NCBI RefSeq assembly: GCF_000143415.4
Contig: NW_003314334.1
Location: 18,695-82,694, forward strand
Origin: Selaginella moellendorffii
Taxonomy: Eukaryota; Streptophyta; Lycopodiopsida; Selaginellales; Selaginellaceae
DNA: 64,000 nucleotides
Direction of reading: 5' to 3'
The notes under the pieces were generated by a model. That model ran no database searches. It worked only from the letters and a program-made list of their open reading frames with translations, and was not told where the DNA came from. Shown here piece by piece: positions 32,201-43,100 of this stretch. The position numbers and the translations under genes were made by a program. The first letter of the stretch is position 1, and each line of letters starts with the position of its first letter.

Positions 32201-33648
32201 CGCAACGGCCACTTTTCTACACCAACTCCAGACTCTATCCAACTCAATTGCCTTAGCCCTAAAAGTGAGCATCCCTTTTAGGCTGCATCATACAAACTAC
32301 TTACTAAAGTCTAAGCCAACCAAAGTCAACTCCAACCCTTTCACTAGTTTGTACTGTCTTACAAAAATGGAATGGTTTTTGGGCAAAATGATCGACAGAT
32401 CAGCTATTGGAAAAGCCTAAGAAAATTTGTGGAAAATTTTCCATCCTAGAGAAAGAATGACTCTCAGTCTAGGAATACAAACCTTCAAGACTTAACCAAC
32501 TTTCTCCTACTAACAACTTCACAAAGGTTCACCTCAACACCAATTCTCATGACCCATAGTATGCTTAAGTCTCGAACATCTTTGCCCATTTTTTCGACAT
32601 CCAACATTGACGTCCACAAAATGCAAAGTGAGGTGATTGAAGAAGAGTGTTAGTGCAATATGGATATCCGAAGATGTGGTCTTTGTGATCAAGCCTTGGG
32701 TGTTCTTCAAGATTCAATGTGAAGCCAAAACACTAACAAAAAAAATGGCATGGAAAATCAAGGTTTAAGGAAAATTCCTCATCACTCAAAATAACAATGT
32801 CACTTCCACTAACACAAATGCTAGTGATGTCAATGCCCTAACTACACATTTTCTCCATCCAACAATTTATTCCAAGTGTTAATGGATCAACCGATGAGCT
32901 ATAGCAAATGAATGCTACAACCCTTTTCCAACACCACATAGGCAAACTCTCAAGGAAACAAGGTACTAACTTAAGCTTAACATAATGGACCACCATCAAG
33001 AATCCAGTCAAAGCTACTACAATGCTACTACATGCAAGTAGACTAGCTTCACCATTAACCACTTTGGGGTTGATCATCATTTAACCAAGAAACTTTGTAA
33101 ACACATTGCTCATTATCACATGGATATGATATGAGTATCACAATTATTTGATCATCAATCGAGCAACACTACGAGCAACGCCCATATCATTACTACAAAG
33201 GTTTACGTAAGTATCAAGTGTTAACTCAATTCGACAAAATGCAACATAAATGCCACACTCCACCAATAGAGATTTACAACACCCAACACCACTAACTTTT
33301 GTTCACAACACAGACAAACTCATGCCACTCTTTTTCCAACCAAACTCAACACTAATCCAACACCAAGCTACTCAAGGAGCAATAGCAAGGTTCCTCGGAA
33401 AAGAATTGAGCATTGTAACCCAAGTCTTCCAATGGCAAGCCTAGACAAAATGGTTTAGCGCTTCACCACTATCCATCCCATGACTCACCACTTGTAAGAC
33501 CATCATCTCCAAGATATATCAAGGTAGGGACTCTTGATTGCATAATATGAATACGAGCAATGAGTTAACACCTCGTTGCAAATCATCTTTCCAAGAAAAG
33601 AAGATGATTTATGTGTTTGATCCTTCGTCCCCGATGACTCTCTTTTCG
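29258..33648 (-). other. Family H interior, left part: no coding content
   Basis: A/C-rich on the plus strand, with many words of the type AATCATCAA and CAACACAA. Open frames are at most ~88 codons and show no family motif. It belongs to the H interior because it lies between the H polypurine tract and the X target site and contains no other boundary that I can see. Confidence 0.6.
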
Positions 33649-33652
33649 GTCT
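33649..33652 (+). repeat. Transposon X target-site duplication, left copy
   Basis: GTCT immediately outside the left terminal inverted repeat; the same four bases follow the right repeat at 46,173-46,176. Confidence 0.75.
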
Positions 33653-33676
33653 AAGCTCTATTTCGTTAAAGTGGGA
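33653..33676 (+). repeat. Transposon X left terminal inverted repeat (24 bp)
   Basis: Begins AAGCTCTATTTCG and ends AAAGTGGGA; exact reverse complement of 46,149-46,172. A second TAAAATGGGA word follows at about 33,685, a direct echo of the TAAAGTGGGA inside the TIR. Confidence 0.9.
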
Positions 33677-34342
33677 TTTATTCAGTAAAATGGGACTAGG
33701 TACAAATTTTCAAGTATTTGAAAATGACGTGAAATTATATGTTTTTTGTCCAGGGGGCTAGACATATCTGGGGCATGGTGACTAGCGCGGTGACTTTGTG
33801 TCCAGACTGAGTCCATCTGGTTGTATAATAAATCTCATTGTCAAGGTGAACAAGCCGAATCTGAAGCTAAAGAAGAGCGATGGCATGCGCGCACACACTA
33901 TTTGTTTGTTCATTGAGCGTGTGGTGAGCTTTCCAAGATGAACGTCATTCCTATTAGCCAGACATATAACTTAATGGTGAGAACATTTAGATATTATTCA
34001 ATGTTATCTTTTTCTAACGAATCTAATTGTGAAGGTGTAGCAAGAGGCATTGCTAGTCTGGAGAAGTCATTTAACTCATTTGACCCTTAGTGTATTTTCA
34101 TGAAACTAAATAACATTCATATTATTAAGGAATTTCTCTAGTACCTTTTTTTTACGACATAGAGGCTTGCATTTGTTTCAAAGGTGATTTAGTAAAAGGC
34201 CTGAGGGCACATGCCATTCTATTTCTCAGACCAGTATTAAGATATACTAGTGCAAAGGGCCACATGCCATCACGCCTCCTCTGATTCAGATTCGGATTGT
34301 TCACCTTGAAATAAAATACATTAGAAACTTAGTAAAGGAATA
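33677..34342. other. Transposon X left subterminal region, non-coding
   Basis: No gene. It would hold the transposase 3' UTR and terminator. Two partial palindrome-motif copies sit at 34,206-34,218 and 34,257-34,276, with CACATGCCAT in both. The motif is absent from the first 550 bp of the element. Confidence 0.6.
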
Positions 34343-37300
34343 TTAAATCTCACCTTGAACCCGGGTTATGAATGCTCTTGCTGCATCTCTTGCATGGTCT
34401 GGCAAGGTGATGGTGGCACTCTGCTTCCGCATCCAACCATGCACAACATTATCCACCGATATGCTCATGCTGGGATCCCTTGGATTCAGCACCCATCTCT
34501 TTTCTAGGCAATCCTTCGTATATCCGGAACTTGGCTTGAACCACTCCACAGTTACATTGAAGGAGTTAGTTTCCGCGTCCTCCTCTGCATCAGTGATGCA
34601 GCGCCCCACCCATATCATTTGTTTTTTATTACTGGGTCTGACAAGCACGACCATTCCTTTGCAGACCTGTACTGGATTGAATGCTGAATCCGGCTTCTTG
34701 TTCCTCGGCCCACAATAGTGATCCTCAACATCCTTATCTGTCACTGCATTTCCAGAGGACATTGTTCCGCTACTATCTGGTGCTCTGGGTTCTGGCCAAA
34801 AGGACTCTTCCAATTCTTCATATACAACCGGCCCATTTTGGATAGCAGATATAATCTTCTCCCAGTATTCGAGCAAAGGCTTGCACCTCTTAAAATAGGA
34901 TTCTCCACCAAACACCAACCCCCTCTTCCAGAAGGCAATATGCTGTCTAATCCCGGCCACTATACTTTCCTGGTCTTTGAGTCCATCCGGGTGCATCGGC
35001 CGTGGGGAACCTTGAGGAATCATAGGTTCCCCAGTTATGGGATCTCTCTTGAAGAGTTCAATGCCGTCCACTGGCAGCCACACTGTGTCCCATTCTCTCA
35101 TCTTGTACCTCATCACTGGAGCACCGTCACACATGCTGAAATGAAACTGAAGAGGCTTGGAGTGGCCAATCAGCGTTTCGGATCCGTCCCTGATGTAGCC
35201 TCTTACAAACCCCTTAAAGTCTGGAACCTCTGTCACAAGTGCAGCTTCAACAGTGCCTTTGATGCAATTTTGGAATTCATCGTAGAGTTGTGGGAGGGTG
35301 AGGACATTGGATCGCCGGAGGGACTCTGCCAGGTGACTGAACATGGCATCGACGTCTTCATGAGTGTGCCCAACCATGAGAAAGCCAAGTGTAACCGTTT
35401 CAAATATGCCTTTGGCAACAAGCATTGCCAAGTACGCGAAGACGTACATGTTTTTGTTCTCACTGCCAGCATTGTCTGTTTGGAGCAAAAGATGGGGTGG
35501 AAGGCCACATCGGCCGCAAGAACTTCCTTGAGATTCTGCTTCGTTTGGATGAGGCTGTGCATTCACCGGGCGACCAGCCTCGTCGGAATGGCATGAGGCC
35601 TCACGTGATAACCCTACAATCTGACGGCCAACATATTCACTGGGATGGCATGGGGCCCCACGCGATACTGCAAGCCTTTGCTCCTCCTCCAGCTGAACCC
35701 TGTATGGGGTACGATCGACAAGGGCCTTATGCAAGGGTTGGCCGTTCAGCTCAGTCTGCGCACTTTGCAGAGACCTTAAGTGTTTTGCTAGGGACGCAAT
35801 CATCATGTTTGCACCCCCGCCACCCCATAGAGGTACAAAGAAGTTCCCATAGTTCTGGGCACCATGCCCATGAGCGATTATGCCAAACAGAGACACAGGC
35901 AGCTGCATGGATGAAGAGATTGCCTTGGGGGCAGGATTGAGTCGAGGTAAGCACGTCTTTTTCTGGTCCATTTTGTCGTGGATGATGCAGAGGTAAGAGT
36001 CAGGTCTCTCCATGGAGAGAATCCTGTTATGATAATATGCAGTCCTGCAGCTTCTTTGCTCGATGTTGTGGTCGAGCCGCCTTCTAACCAACGTCTCTCG
36101 CTCTTGAGCGCTGCAAGAATTCTTCGACAAAGCCATTTTGATAGCAGTGCACTCGTCACACTTTGAAAAGCTGGAGTACTTTCCTATACTCACATCCCTG
36201 AACCTGTTGCTCCACAATCTACTAAATCTAGATTGGCTCAGCTTCCTGTAGCCATTACTCTGGAGTTCCCGATTCACATCTTCCAATATGGCCCCCTTGG
36301 TATACATGGAAGGGAGAACTCGTTGGGTGTCTCGTGTTCCATCTTCCAAGAGGCGGGTTTTATGTGGTTGCTGCTCGCTACATGTCTCGACAAACCTCTT
36401 GAAGATTGCCTCTCCATATACAACATGACCCCTGGTTTTGTGCGTACCGTCGTTCCCATGGACTGCCTGTTGAACCCTTTGTTCCTCGAACTCAGTTTTG
36501 ATTCTGTAGAATGTGCTTCGAGGGACTCCATAAATGATTCTCCATGCCTTCATGCAGACCAAACCCCTCTGGAAGACCATGCCCCCCACCTGATGTTCTG
36601 AAGCATCAACAAATGACCGTAATGCCTCATACACAAAATTGCGAGCTGCCTTCCAGGACAATGTCTTGTATCTTGCTCTCTCCTCTTCAATAGCATCCCA
36701 ATCAGCATGTTGACAGCACCTCCTCTTGCAACAAGCAACTGTCGAGACCATTCGAACCTCCATCGCCATTTTCTGCCTTTTTGGTTCGTTGCTCAGATCC
36801 CTTTGGCTGCGCTGTAGGAAGGTGTACTTTCTTTTCCCATGAAGAGATGTTCTGTCATCAGTTGTAGTGGTGTTTGATTGTGAATCCTTCACATTCTCAA
36901 ACACTAAATGCCTCAATTTCCACCGCACAATGCTTCCAATAGTCAGACTATTTTCTTCTGTGTCAACAACCTCTAAAATTGCAACTCCAATATCATCCCA
37001 GCCCAATTCTTGATTAGCAACCGCATCTCTTGGATCGACAACTGTGGCTAAGCCCTCAGCTACCACCTCCCCCTCGGGGTTGTTTAGAAACACCTTTGCC
37101 TGAATCCATGTAGCACGGTTCTTAAGATCCACGGAGGGAACATGCGTCGCACTTGCGCTGTCCCCAACATCTGCTTTCTTCTGTAGATTTTTCAAGGCAA
37201 CAACAACATTTACCCCGACAACCATCTCTCCTCGTTCAATAGCGACCACATTCCCATCGAAGACAGTCTCTACTGATACAGCAGCATTGCCTTCCCCAAG

Positions 37301-37408
37301 CCTTTGACAGTGTATAACAAAGTTCCGATCCATAGACACAAGGGTCCCTTTTGCAACTCTCTTCCCACCATTCAAAATGTAAACCTTTTCCCCAACCCTG
37401 AAGGCCAT
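34343..37408 (-). CDS. Transposon X putative transposase (DUF7869-like, 1021 aa)
   Basis: One uninterrupted frame starting MAFRVGEKVYILNGGKRVAKGT. Residues 1-70 look like the SH3/DUF8039-like module of plant transposon proteins (VAKGTLVSMDRNFVI). A Cys-rich patch (CCKRRCC, ~216) and a helix-turn-helix candidate (GVPRSTFYRIKTEFEE, ~310) follow. The core has CDECTAIKM ... H ... R..YYHNR, then IIHDKMDQKKT (first Asp, ~475), LLLQTDNAGSENKN (second Asp, ~640) and MVGHTHEDVDAMFSHL (~680-695), the layout of DUF7869 RNase-H-fold proteins with a DDE/DDD triad. The C-terminal ~110 residues resemble a second BAH/SH3-like fold (VCKGMVVLVRP ... WVGRC). Catalytic residues look intact. It probably cuts and joins the element ends in the nucleus. 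A different nuclease role is possible. Confidence 0.75.
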   Translation of the reverse strand: MAFRVGEKVYILNGGKRVAKGTLVSMDRNFVIHCQRLGEGNAAVSVETVFDGNVVAIERGEMVVGVNVVVALKNLQKKADVGDSASATHVPSVDLKNRATWIQAKVFLNNPEGEVVAEGLATVVDPRDAVANQELGWDDIGVAILEVVDTEENSLTIGSIVRWKLRHLVFENVKDSQSNTTTTDDRTSLHGKRKYTFLQRSQRDLSNEPKRQKMAMEVRMVSTVACCKRRCCQHADWDAIEEERARYKTLSWKAARNFVYEALRSFVDASEHQVGGMVFQRGLVCMKAWRIIYGVPRSTFYRIKTEFEEQRVQQAVHGNDGTHKTRGHVVYGEAIFKRFVETCSEQQPHKTRLLEDGTRDTQRVLPSMYTKGAILEDVNRELQSNGYRKLSQSRFSRLWSNRFRDVSIGKYSSFSKCDECTAIKMALSKNSCSAQERETLVRRRLDHNIEQRSCRTAYYHNRILSMERPDSYLCIIHDKMDQKKTCLPRLNPAPKAISSSMQLPVSLFGIIAHGHGAQNYGNFFVPLWGGGGANMMIASLAKHLRSLQSAQTELNGQPLHKALVDRTPYRVQLEEEQRLAVSRGAPCHPSEYVGRQIVGLSREASCHSDEAGRPVNAQPHPNEAESQGSSCGRCGLPPHLLLQTDNAGSENKNMYVFAYLAMLVAKGIFETVTLGFLMVGHTHEDVDAMFSHLAESLRRSNVLTLPQLYDEFQNCIKGTVEAALVTEVPDFKGFVRGYIRDGSETLIGHSKPLQFHFSMCDGAPVMRYKMREWDTVWLPVDGIELFKRDPITGEPMIPQGSPRPMHPDGLKDQESIVAGIRQHIAFWKRGLVFGGESYFKRCKPLLEYWEKIISAIQNGPVVYEELEESFWPEPRAPDSSGTMSSGNAVTDKDVEDHYCGPRNKKPDSAFNPVQVCKGMVVLVRPSNKKQMIWVGRCITDAEEDAETNSFNVTVEWFKPSSGYTKDCLEKRWVLNPRDPSMSISVDNVVHGWMRKQSATITLPDHARDAARAFITRVQGEI

Positions 37409-37587
37409 TCTGAAAGTGCAGAAAAGAAGTTAAGACCATACAAAAAATGATTGGAGAATGGCCTAAATCATAACATACCAAATAGCATGAGGCCACATGC
37501 CATTATTCAAACATGCTATTGACACCCACGTGAAATTTCACATTCACAAAATTGGCATGAGCCCTCATGCCATTAGTGGTACCACTA

Positions 37588-37779
37588 ATGGCATGAGGCC
37601 TCACGCTATCTTTGGCCCCTGCTAGCCTGTTGCTATATTCCTTTTGCCTTGTTGCAACTGTATATATTTTTGTGTGTGTGACTAGTCACCCATACAAAAA
37701 TATATACAGTTGCAGCAAGGCAAAAGGAATATGGCAATAGGCTAGTAGGGGCCAAAGATGGCATGAGGCCTCATGGCAT
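37588..37779. repeat. 192-bp near-perfect hairpin between the two X genes
   Basis: Left arm 37,588-37,673 and right arm 37,694-37,779 are inverted copies (86 nt each, a few mismatches) around a 20-nt loop. Each arm starts or ends with one copy of the palindrome motif and contains TTTGGCCCC and CCTTTTGCCTTG. Immediately left, ATTAGTGGTACCACTAAT (37,572-37,589) is an additional perfect palindrome. It lies 180 bp upstream of the transposase start. It could be a foldback insertion, a regulatory cruciform or a source of hairpin RNA. Confidence 0.85.
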
Positions 37780-37964
37780 CTTGATAGACATGCAGGCGCG
37801 GGCCAGGAAGAACATACATGACGATACGCTAGCCATGACATTGCAAGGGCCCAAGATGGCATGTGGCCTCATGCCATTTCTAAATGTGGTCCTAAACCAT
37901 TCCATGGTGAACATACCAGGAAGCACAAGTGCCGAATATCAAGAGGAAGCGGTAGCCACACCAA

Positions 37965-38170
37965 AGACAGTGCTGCTCGCAACACCGCAACTACTCGTAG
38001 CGCCGCTCACAACACCGCAACTGCTCGTAGCGCCGCTCGCACAAACTGCCACTCACATAAACTGCCGCTCGCAATGGCGCTCGCAATGCCGCAACCGCTT
38101 GTAGACGCATAAACCACAGCTCACAACGCCGCTTACACAAGCAGCGCTCACTGCGCTCAGCGGAACCAAG
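37965..38170. repeat. Degenerate GC-rich short tandem repeats
   Basis: Degenerate units such as CTCGTAGCGCCGCTC, CACAACACCGCAACT and CGCTCGCAATG recur here. A similar block, CGCGCTCGCATCGCGCTCCC-like, lies at 39,825-39,945. No coding is supported. Confidence 0.55.
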
Positions 38171-38476
38171 AACACGGCGCACAAAAATGATAGACCTAGG
38201 AATGAGTTCGAGAATTCAAAAATAACACACGCTTGAACGTCACATCAAATCCTCTGACAAACCAGATCTTATGATCTTATGATTCAAATTTCAAACTGAG
38301 TAGCTTCTAGACTTTGCTGTCGGAGGTTGAACTTTGTCACATCATGTCCTTGCCTCGATCCAGCTGTGCCATGTCAGTGATTTGAACTTTGCCATGCCAT
38401 GTCAGCGATCCGCGCCAAGATTATTTGCCGTGTAAAGGAATAATTATGCTGTGTGTGTATGTCCATTTATGGCAAT

Positions 38477-38570
38477 ATAAGGCCACATGCCATTCAAAGA
38501 ATAATGCTAGTTGAGCATCTTTTGGTGCATTTTTGGGTTCAAAATTGCATGAGCCCACACGCTATAAAGT
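38477..38570 (+). repeat. Direct repeat copy 1 in the X inter-gene region
   Basis: GGCCACATGCCATTCAA, then TTTGGTGCATTTTT, then CAAAATTGCATGAGCCCACA. The same order recurs at 39,405-39,505 with moderate divergence. Each copy is bracketed by two palindrome motifs. Confidence 0.7.
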
Positions 38571-38900
38571 TTACCTGTACCAAAAATAGAAACAACTTTA
38601 TTTACTTGGGAATTTATATGGCTGAGGCATTTTTAAACTTACAAACACATGCCCTACTTACATTCCTTTGGTTGCTTAAAATTCAAAAATATTATAAACC
38701 TTTTTTTTTGCATTTTCAATGTTTTCAATTATGGTTTTTGATTTTCGCAGGACCAGCCTAGTAATCTATTTGCATCCCGTCATGTTTATAGCTAGCTTTT
38801 GTTTGTCCCCTTCGCTAGCCTGAGATACATCTGCTCGGCATCTGCCTCTTACAGCATTTGCCCAGAAAGGGCATCTTTCTTCACGCAGCATTTGCCACAT

Positions 38901-38933
38901 GTTTAGGGTTAGGGTTTAGGGTTTAGGGTTTAG
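38901..38933 (+). repeat. Interstitial plant telomere repeat (TTTAGGG)n
   Basis: About four and a half TTTAGGG units, one of them shortened to TTAGGG. Arabidopsis-type telomere repeats also act as telo-box promoter elements. Here they lie 1.2 kb upstream of the ParB/HAD gene start. Confidence 0.9.
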
Positions 38934-39404
38934 CAATTCAGTAGCTTGATAAACATGCAAATACAGAACTTGATGCAAAATCCTTTGATATGTCACAATG
39001 CCCCTAGGACCATAAACACATTTCAATAGAGAGGGTCCTTTCATTTCATAACTCCTTACGTAGCTCTTGGTGAAACCAGAGTTAGTGAAGTTGGTTTCTT
39101 GTGATCCCGCATCTGATTGTGATGTCCCTTTGCAGTGTCGATGGAAAGGTCAATGCACACCAAACTGTAGAATCTTGGAGCAAAATAACGGTCGGATCTA
39201 TGGCAAATGCCCCTGAAACATTGTAAGGCTCGTATGGTCTCATGTGGTGTCCGATCGAGATGCTTCTTTGCAAGGTCATCAAGAAGGACATTGTATACCA
39301 TTCTGTAAAATCTGGTTGCGATCTAACGGTTGGATCTCCAGGAAACTCAAAACAATCTCGCGCGTGTTAGAATATTCTAGGAATATACTCCTATGTGCTC
39401 CTGA

Positions 39405-39505
39405 AAATGGCATGCGGCCCCACGCCATTCAAGAGATAACGCCAGATGACGCCAGGCATTTTTTGGTGCATTTTTTGGGATCAAAATTGCATGAGCCCAC
39501 ATGCT
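39405..39505 (+). repeat. Direct repeat copy 2 in the X inter-gene region
   Basis: Partner of 38,477-38,570: a full palindrome motif at 39,407-39,428, TTTTTTGGTGCATTTTTTGGG, and TTGCATGAGCCCACATGC at its end. Confidence 0.7.
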
Positions 39506-40144
39506 TGAACGTCATCCTCTGAGAATTTATTTAGCTGAACATCTGGCATTTTTGGAAATACAAGATGCTTTGGAATATCCAATCATGCATGGTATAAATA
39601 TAGCGAGGGTATTAAATGATATCCCAATCATGATCTTTCTTTTGGATTTCGCGTGCATGCAGTCCGAGGAATGATGACGTTGCGGATTTCTTTTGGATTT
39701 CACGCATGCGCGCGCCGATCCAGAAATTAATGGTGGCGCCCAAGTCCGAGAAATGATGACGTGGCGGGATTACCAACTGTCGTGACATTTCGCGCGTGTG
39801 AGGTTAGGTTTTGCATTTTGCTTCGTACTCGCGCTCGCATCGCGCTCCCACTCGCGCTCCCACTTCTCTACAGGTTTCTCGTGTGCATCGGCGTCCACTC
39901 GCGCTTGCATCACACTCGCGCTCGCATCGCGCTGGCGTCCACTTCAAGACACACCCAGTTTGTAACTTCGCCACCAACTCCGCCGCCCACTCCGCCACCC
40001 ACACGCAGCCCACTTGGCGTCCCGGGAGATTTCAGCGCCACTCTCCAACTGTAAGTGGCAGAGTAGCCTTGCTGCTACGATCCGCTGCACACACAGTGCA
40101 CATTCGCCAGCGAGTCCGGTTGTCACGCCTCCATTCGGCTTCAA

Positions 40145-43100
40145 ATGGTAAGTCTTTTAGGCCAAGTAGAAAATGGCATGAGGCCACATGCCATTCAGTA
40201 GCAACATTGGCATGCACCGATTGGGCTCTCGAGTGCAGTCCGGTTACAGATGGCGTGTAGCCTCACGCCATCTTAGGATGCAGCCTCAAGACATCTGATG
40301 CAGTGGTGAATAGCGTGTGGCCTCACGTTATTTCCAGCTACTAGCTTTTCATCTGCCAGCTCTAATTGTTGTGCATTTCTGAACAGGCGAGGAATTGCGT
40401 TCTTCTTCCAGCCACTGTCAATGTGGATGCAGAGAAGGGGGAGGAGCTCACCAGTTGGACTTTCGGGATGGAAGGCGAGGATTTGAGGCTGTACAACACA
40501 GATGGTGGGAGAAAAGAATGCATGGGGATCCTCATCCAAATGACAGACACTCCATGCAGTTCCATGCAAGAATATGGACTGGCACTTGTGGTAGAGACAG
40601 CGTCTGCCTTCAAGATCCACCTTGCACATCCTAGCAGCTTCCCGGAGGGGGGCAGCGGCTATGAGGAATTCCTAGAGGGAGCTAGGGAGAGGTTGTCCAG
40701 GAGGCCCACAATTTCAAAGACGTTGCGGGTCTATGAAGATAACATGGAATCCACGGACCTCACCTACGGCGATGTTCAAAAACTATATTCCAACATTGAG
40801 CCGTTGAGAGTGACTCCAGTTCGCGAAGCAAAGGGGAAGGGGGTCGATCTGGAAACTACTTCGAAGCAGAAAAGGGTGGTCAAGCTCAAGCCGACGTCCG
40901 ACTCTCCTGCACCAAAAAAGAAGCTACTCAGTGATGCCATTGCCTCGGGTTCGAACACTACACCCACCAAAAAGAAGAGCCGCAAAGAGCAGAAAGAGCA
41001 AGAAGAGGCAGCAAAAATCGTCGCAGATAATAGTACTTGTTACTATTCCAACAAAGTATATACAATCGACGTGAGCCGTATCGACATCCAAAGCAAATAC
41101 AACCACAGGCTAGTATCTGATGAGTGGGTGGAGAAATTGAAGCAGAAGATGCTAGCAAGTCCAGTAACACCCGACATCGCAGACGTGATCCCCTACTACC
41201 AAAAAATGAAGGGCGAGATGAGGTTTCCAGACTTGATCAATAGGAAGGTGTTGGACGATCAGAACATCCGGTTCTATGCCGTCTCCGGGCAGCATTCTAG
41301 CTTGGCGATGCAAGAGATAGTTGTGGATATTATGGTGGGCGAGGAGGTGAAGAAAGTCTTCAAGACAAGAGTTGTCCGCCTGATAAAAGGCAACTCGCCC
41401 CTCCGATCTATCATATACATCTCCCACACGCAGAATGTCAAGCAAGAAACGTGCTACAAATCGGGTCTGCACGAGACATTGGCACGAACACGGAAGCTCT
41501 GGGTTCAACTGAAGAAGCCACAAAAACCAGGACAAGGACGTGCACTAGCAACTAGCGCCTGGTAGGTAAGCCTCGTTGTATGTGGCATAGCATGTGGCCT
41601 CACGCCATTTCCATTGCAGGAATTCTCGAGTCTTCTCTCGAAAACACTGGGGGTCAATGACACACTCAGCATCCATAACATTCTACTCGCGACAAAAGTT
41701 GTTTTTGACAAATGGGTAGATGTGCTGAGGAGGTACCATGACGGGGAGTTGCCAAACTCAATGGGTGTGGAGGACGGCCGGAAGCCCAATGATTTGAAGC
41801 TCAACGCCTTGCGTTTCTCGCGGTCTCTAGACGACGATGACCTTCTGACAGTGGCTAATGCTCTTCTACGTGGTGAGGTTGTCTTCAACAAGACCAAAAT
41901 GACTCCCAGCCATATTGTGACATACGAGGACTTGTGCACGACTTTGAGAGCTCGTGCGCTATTGAAGGATTGGATCTTCGAGCAAGTGGCCGTGGAGAGG
42001 GTGAGCATCGACACCACGCAAGAGATGATGGAAGCGCTGGAGTTGTCAAATGAAGACATCGACGAGTACGTGAAGGGGGCCCCCAAGTTCATCGATCTGC
42101 TGCGGGATGCCACGAAAAGTAAAGCTGAGAAGTTGGATCAGTATCCAAATTTCATTAAGATTGATGTCGACCGCCGGCTTCAGAAACAGCTCGACCCCGC
42201 AGCAGAGGCCTATCGAGAACCTTACCGGGTATACTTGAATTCGGATGAGGATGAAAGGTGGAGGAGCATCGTTTCCCGCGGAGATGAGCAGGTCAAGAAC
42301 ATCTTTTGTGTGATGGACTTCACAAACGAGGAGATCACTCATGCAGACGAAGTCAGCTCCATCATTGACTTAATGGTGGGACTTGCGGAGGTGGAATCTT
42401 CAGTCCACTATATGATCTATGACTCCGAATCCTATCACAAGTTCTGGAAGGCCTTGAATGAGGTGAAGGCTCAGTTGAAAGGCAAGGAGATGCGGGAGAT
42501 CCATGGGATAATGGCTAAGAAGAAGATACCGACGAATGTCCGCATCTTCACACTCGCCCTTGTTATTGGTCCTGCAGCAGAGTGGGACTGGAGTGACTTC
42601 CCAGCTTCGTTCGACAAGGCCAATCGAATTGATCTGAGGGAGGTCAATTTACCCGTGCCTGAGGAACTGAAGACGGCTATGGAGCTTTCGAATCCAAAGA
42701 AAGCTCCAGGTGCAGCATGGGAAATGCTCAGCTGGGTCTTCAACGCAATAGCGGGTGGGTCACCTGCTTCCGACTCCAAGGGCAAATGCGTTGTCGAGTA
42801 CAACTGCGGCGGACTATTCTTTCGAGCCGCACTACTCAAGGGTGTCCCGTGTGTTGCAGTGACAAACTCCATTGAAGAGGTGACTTCAATGGAGCATATA
42901 ATTACAGTTGCCAAAGAAAAATAGTATCTTCTCTACGAACCTGGTGAGTACGCACTTTAAGTTTAAATGTTATCTCACAAGCTCTGTATGCAGGAGCGTG
43001 GCCACCCCCAGATGCTGAAACGGCGTTAACAGCTACTGTTGAAGATACCCATGTTGGGCCGAGCTCACAACCTGCACAAGGTAAGGTCACGTGAGGCCTC

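Noticed and set aside
35425-36601. Plus-strand open frames of 90-290 codons (for example 34,718-35,596)
   Set aside because: They are antisense shadows of the minus-strand transposase gene and carry no motif.
37588-37779. Hairpin as a MIRNA gene
   Set aside because: Arms are far more complementary than a usual plant microRNA precursor and include the transposon's own palindrome; it could still make siRNAs.
39811-40260. 149-codon plus-strand frame rich in Arg, Ser and His upstream of the accessory gene
   Set aside because: It consists mainly of GC-rich degenerate repeats and runs through the ATG/GTAAGT junction in another frame; more likely 5' untranslated region.
41505-42113. Minus-strand frame of 202 codons opposite the accessory gene
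   Set aside because: It spans the inferred exon 2/intron/exon 3 boundary of the plus-strand gene and is composed of its complement; no family resemblance.
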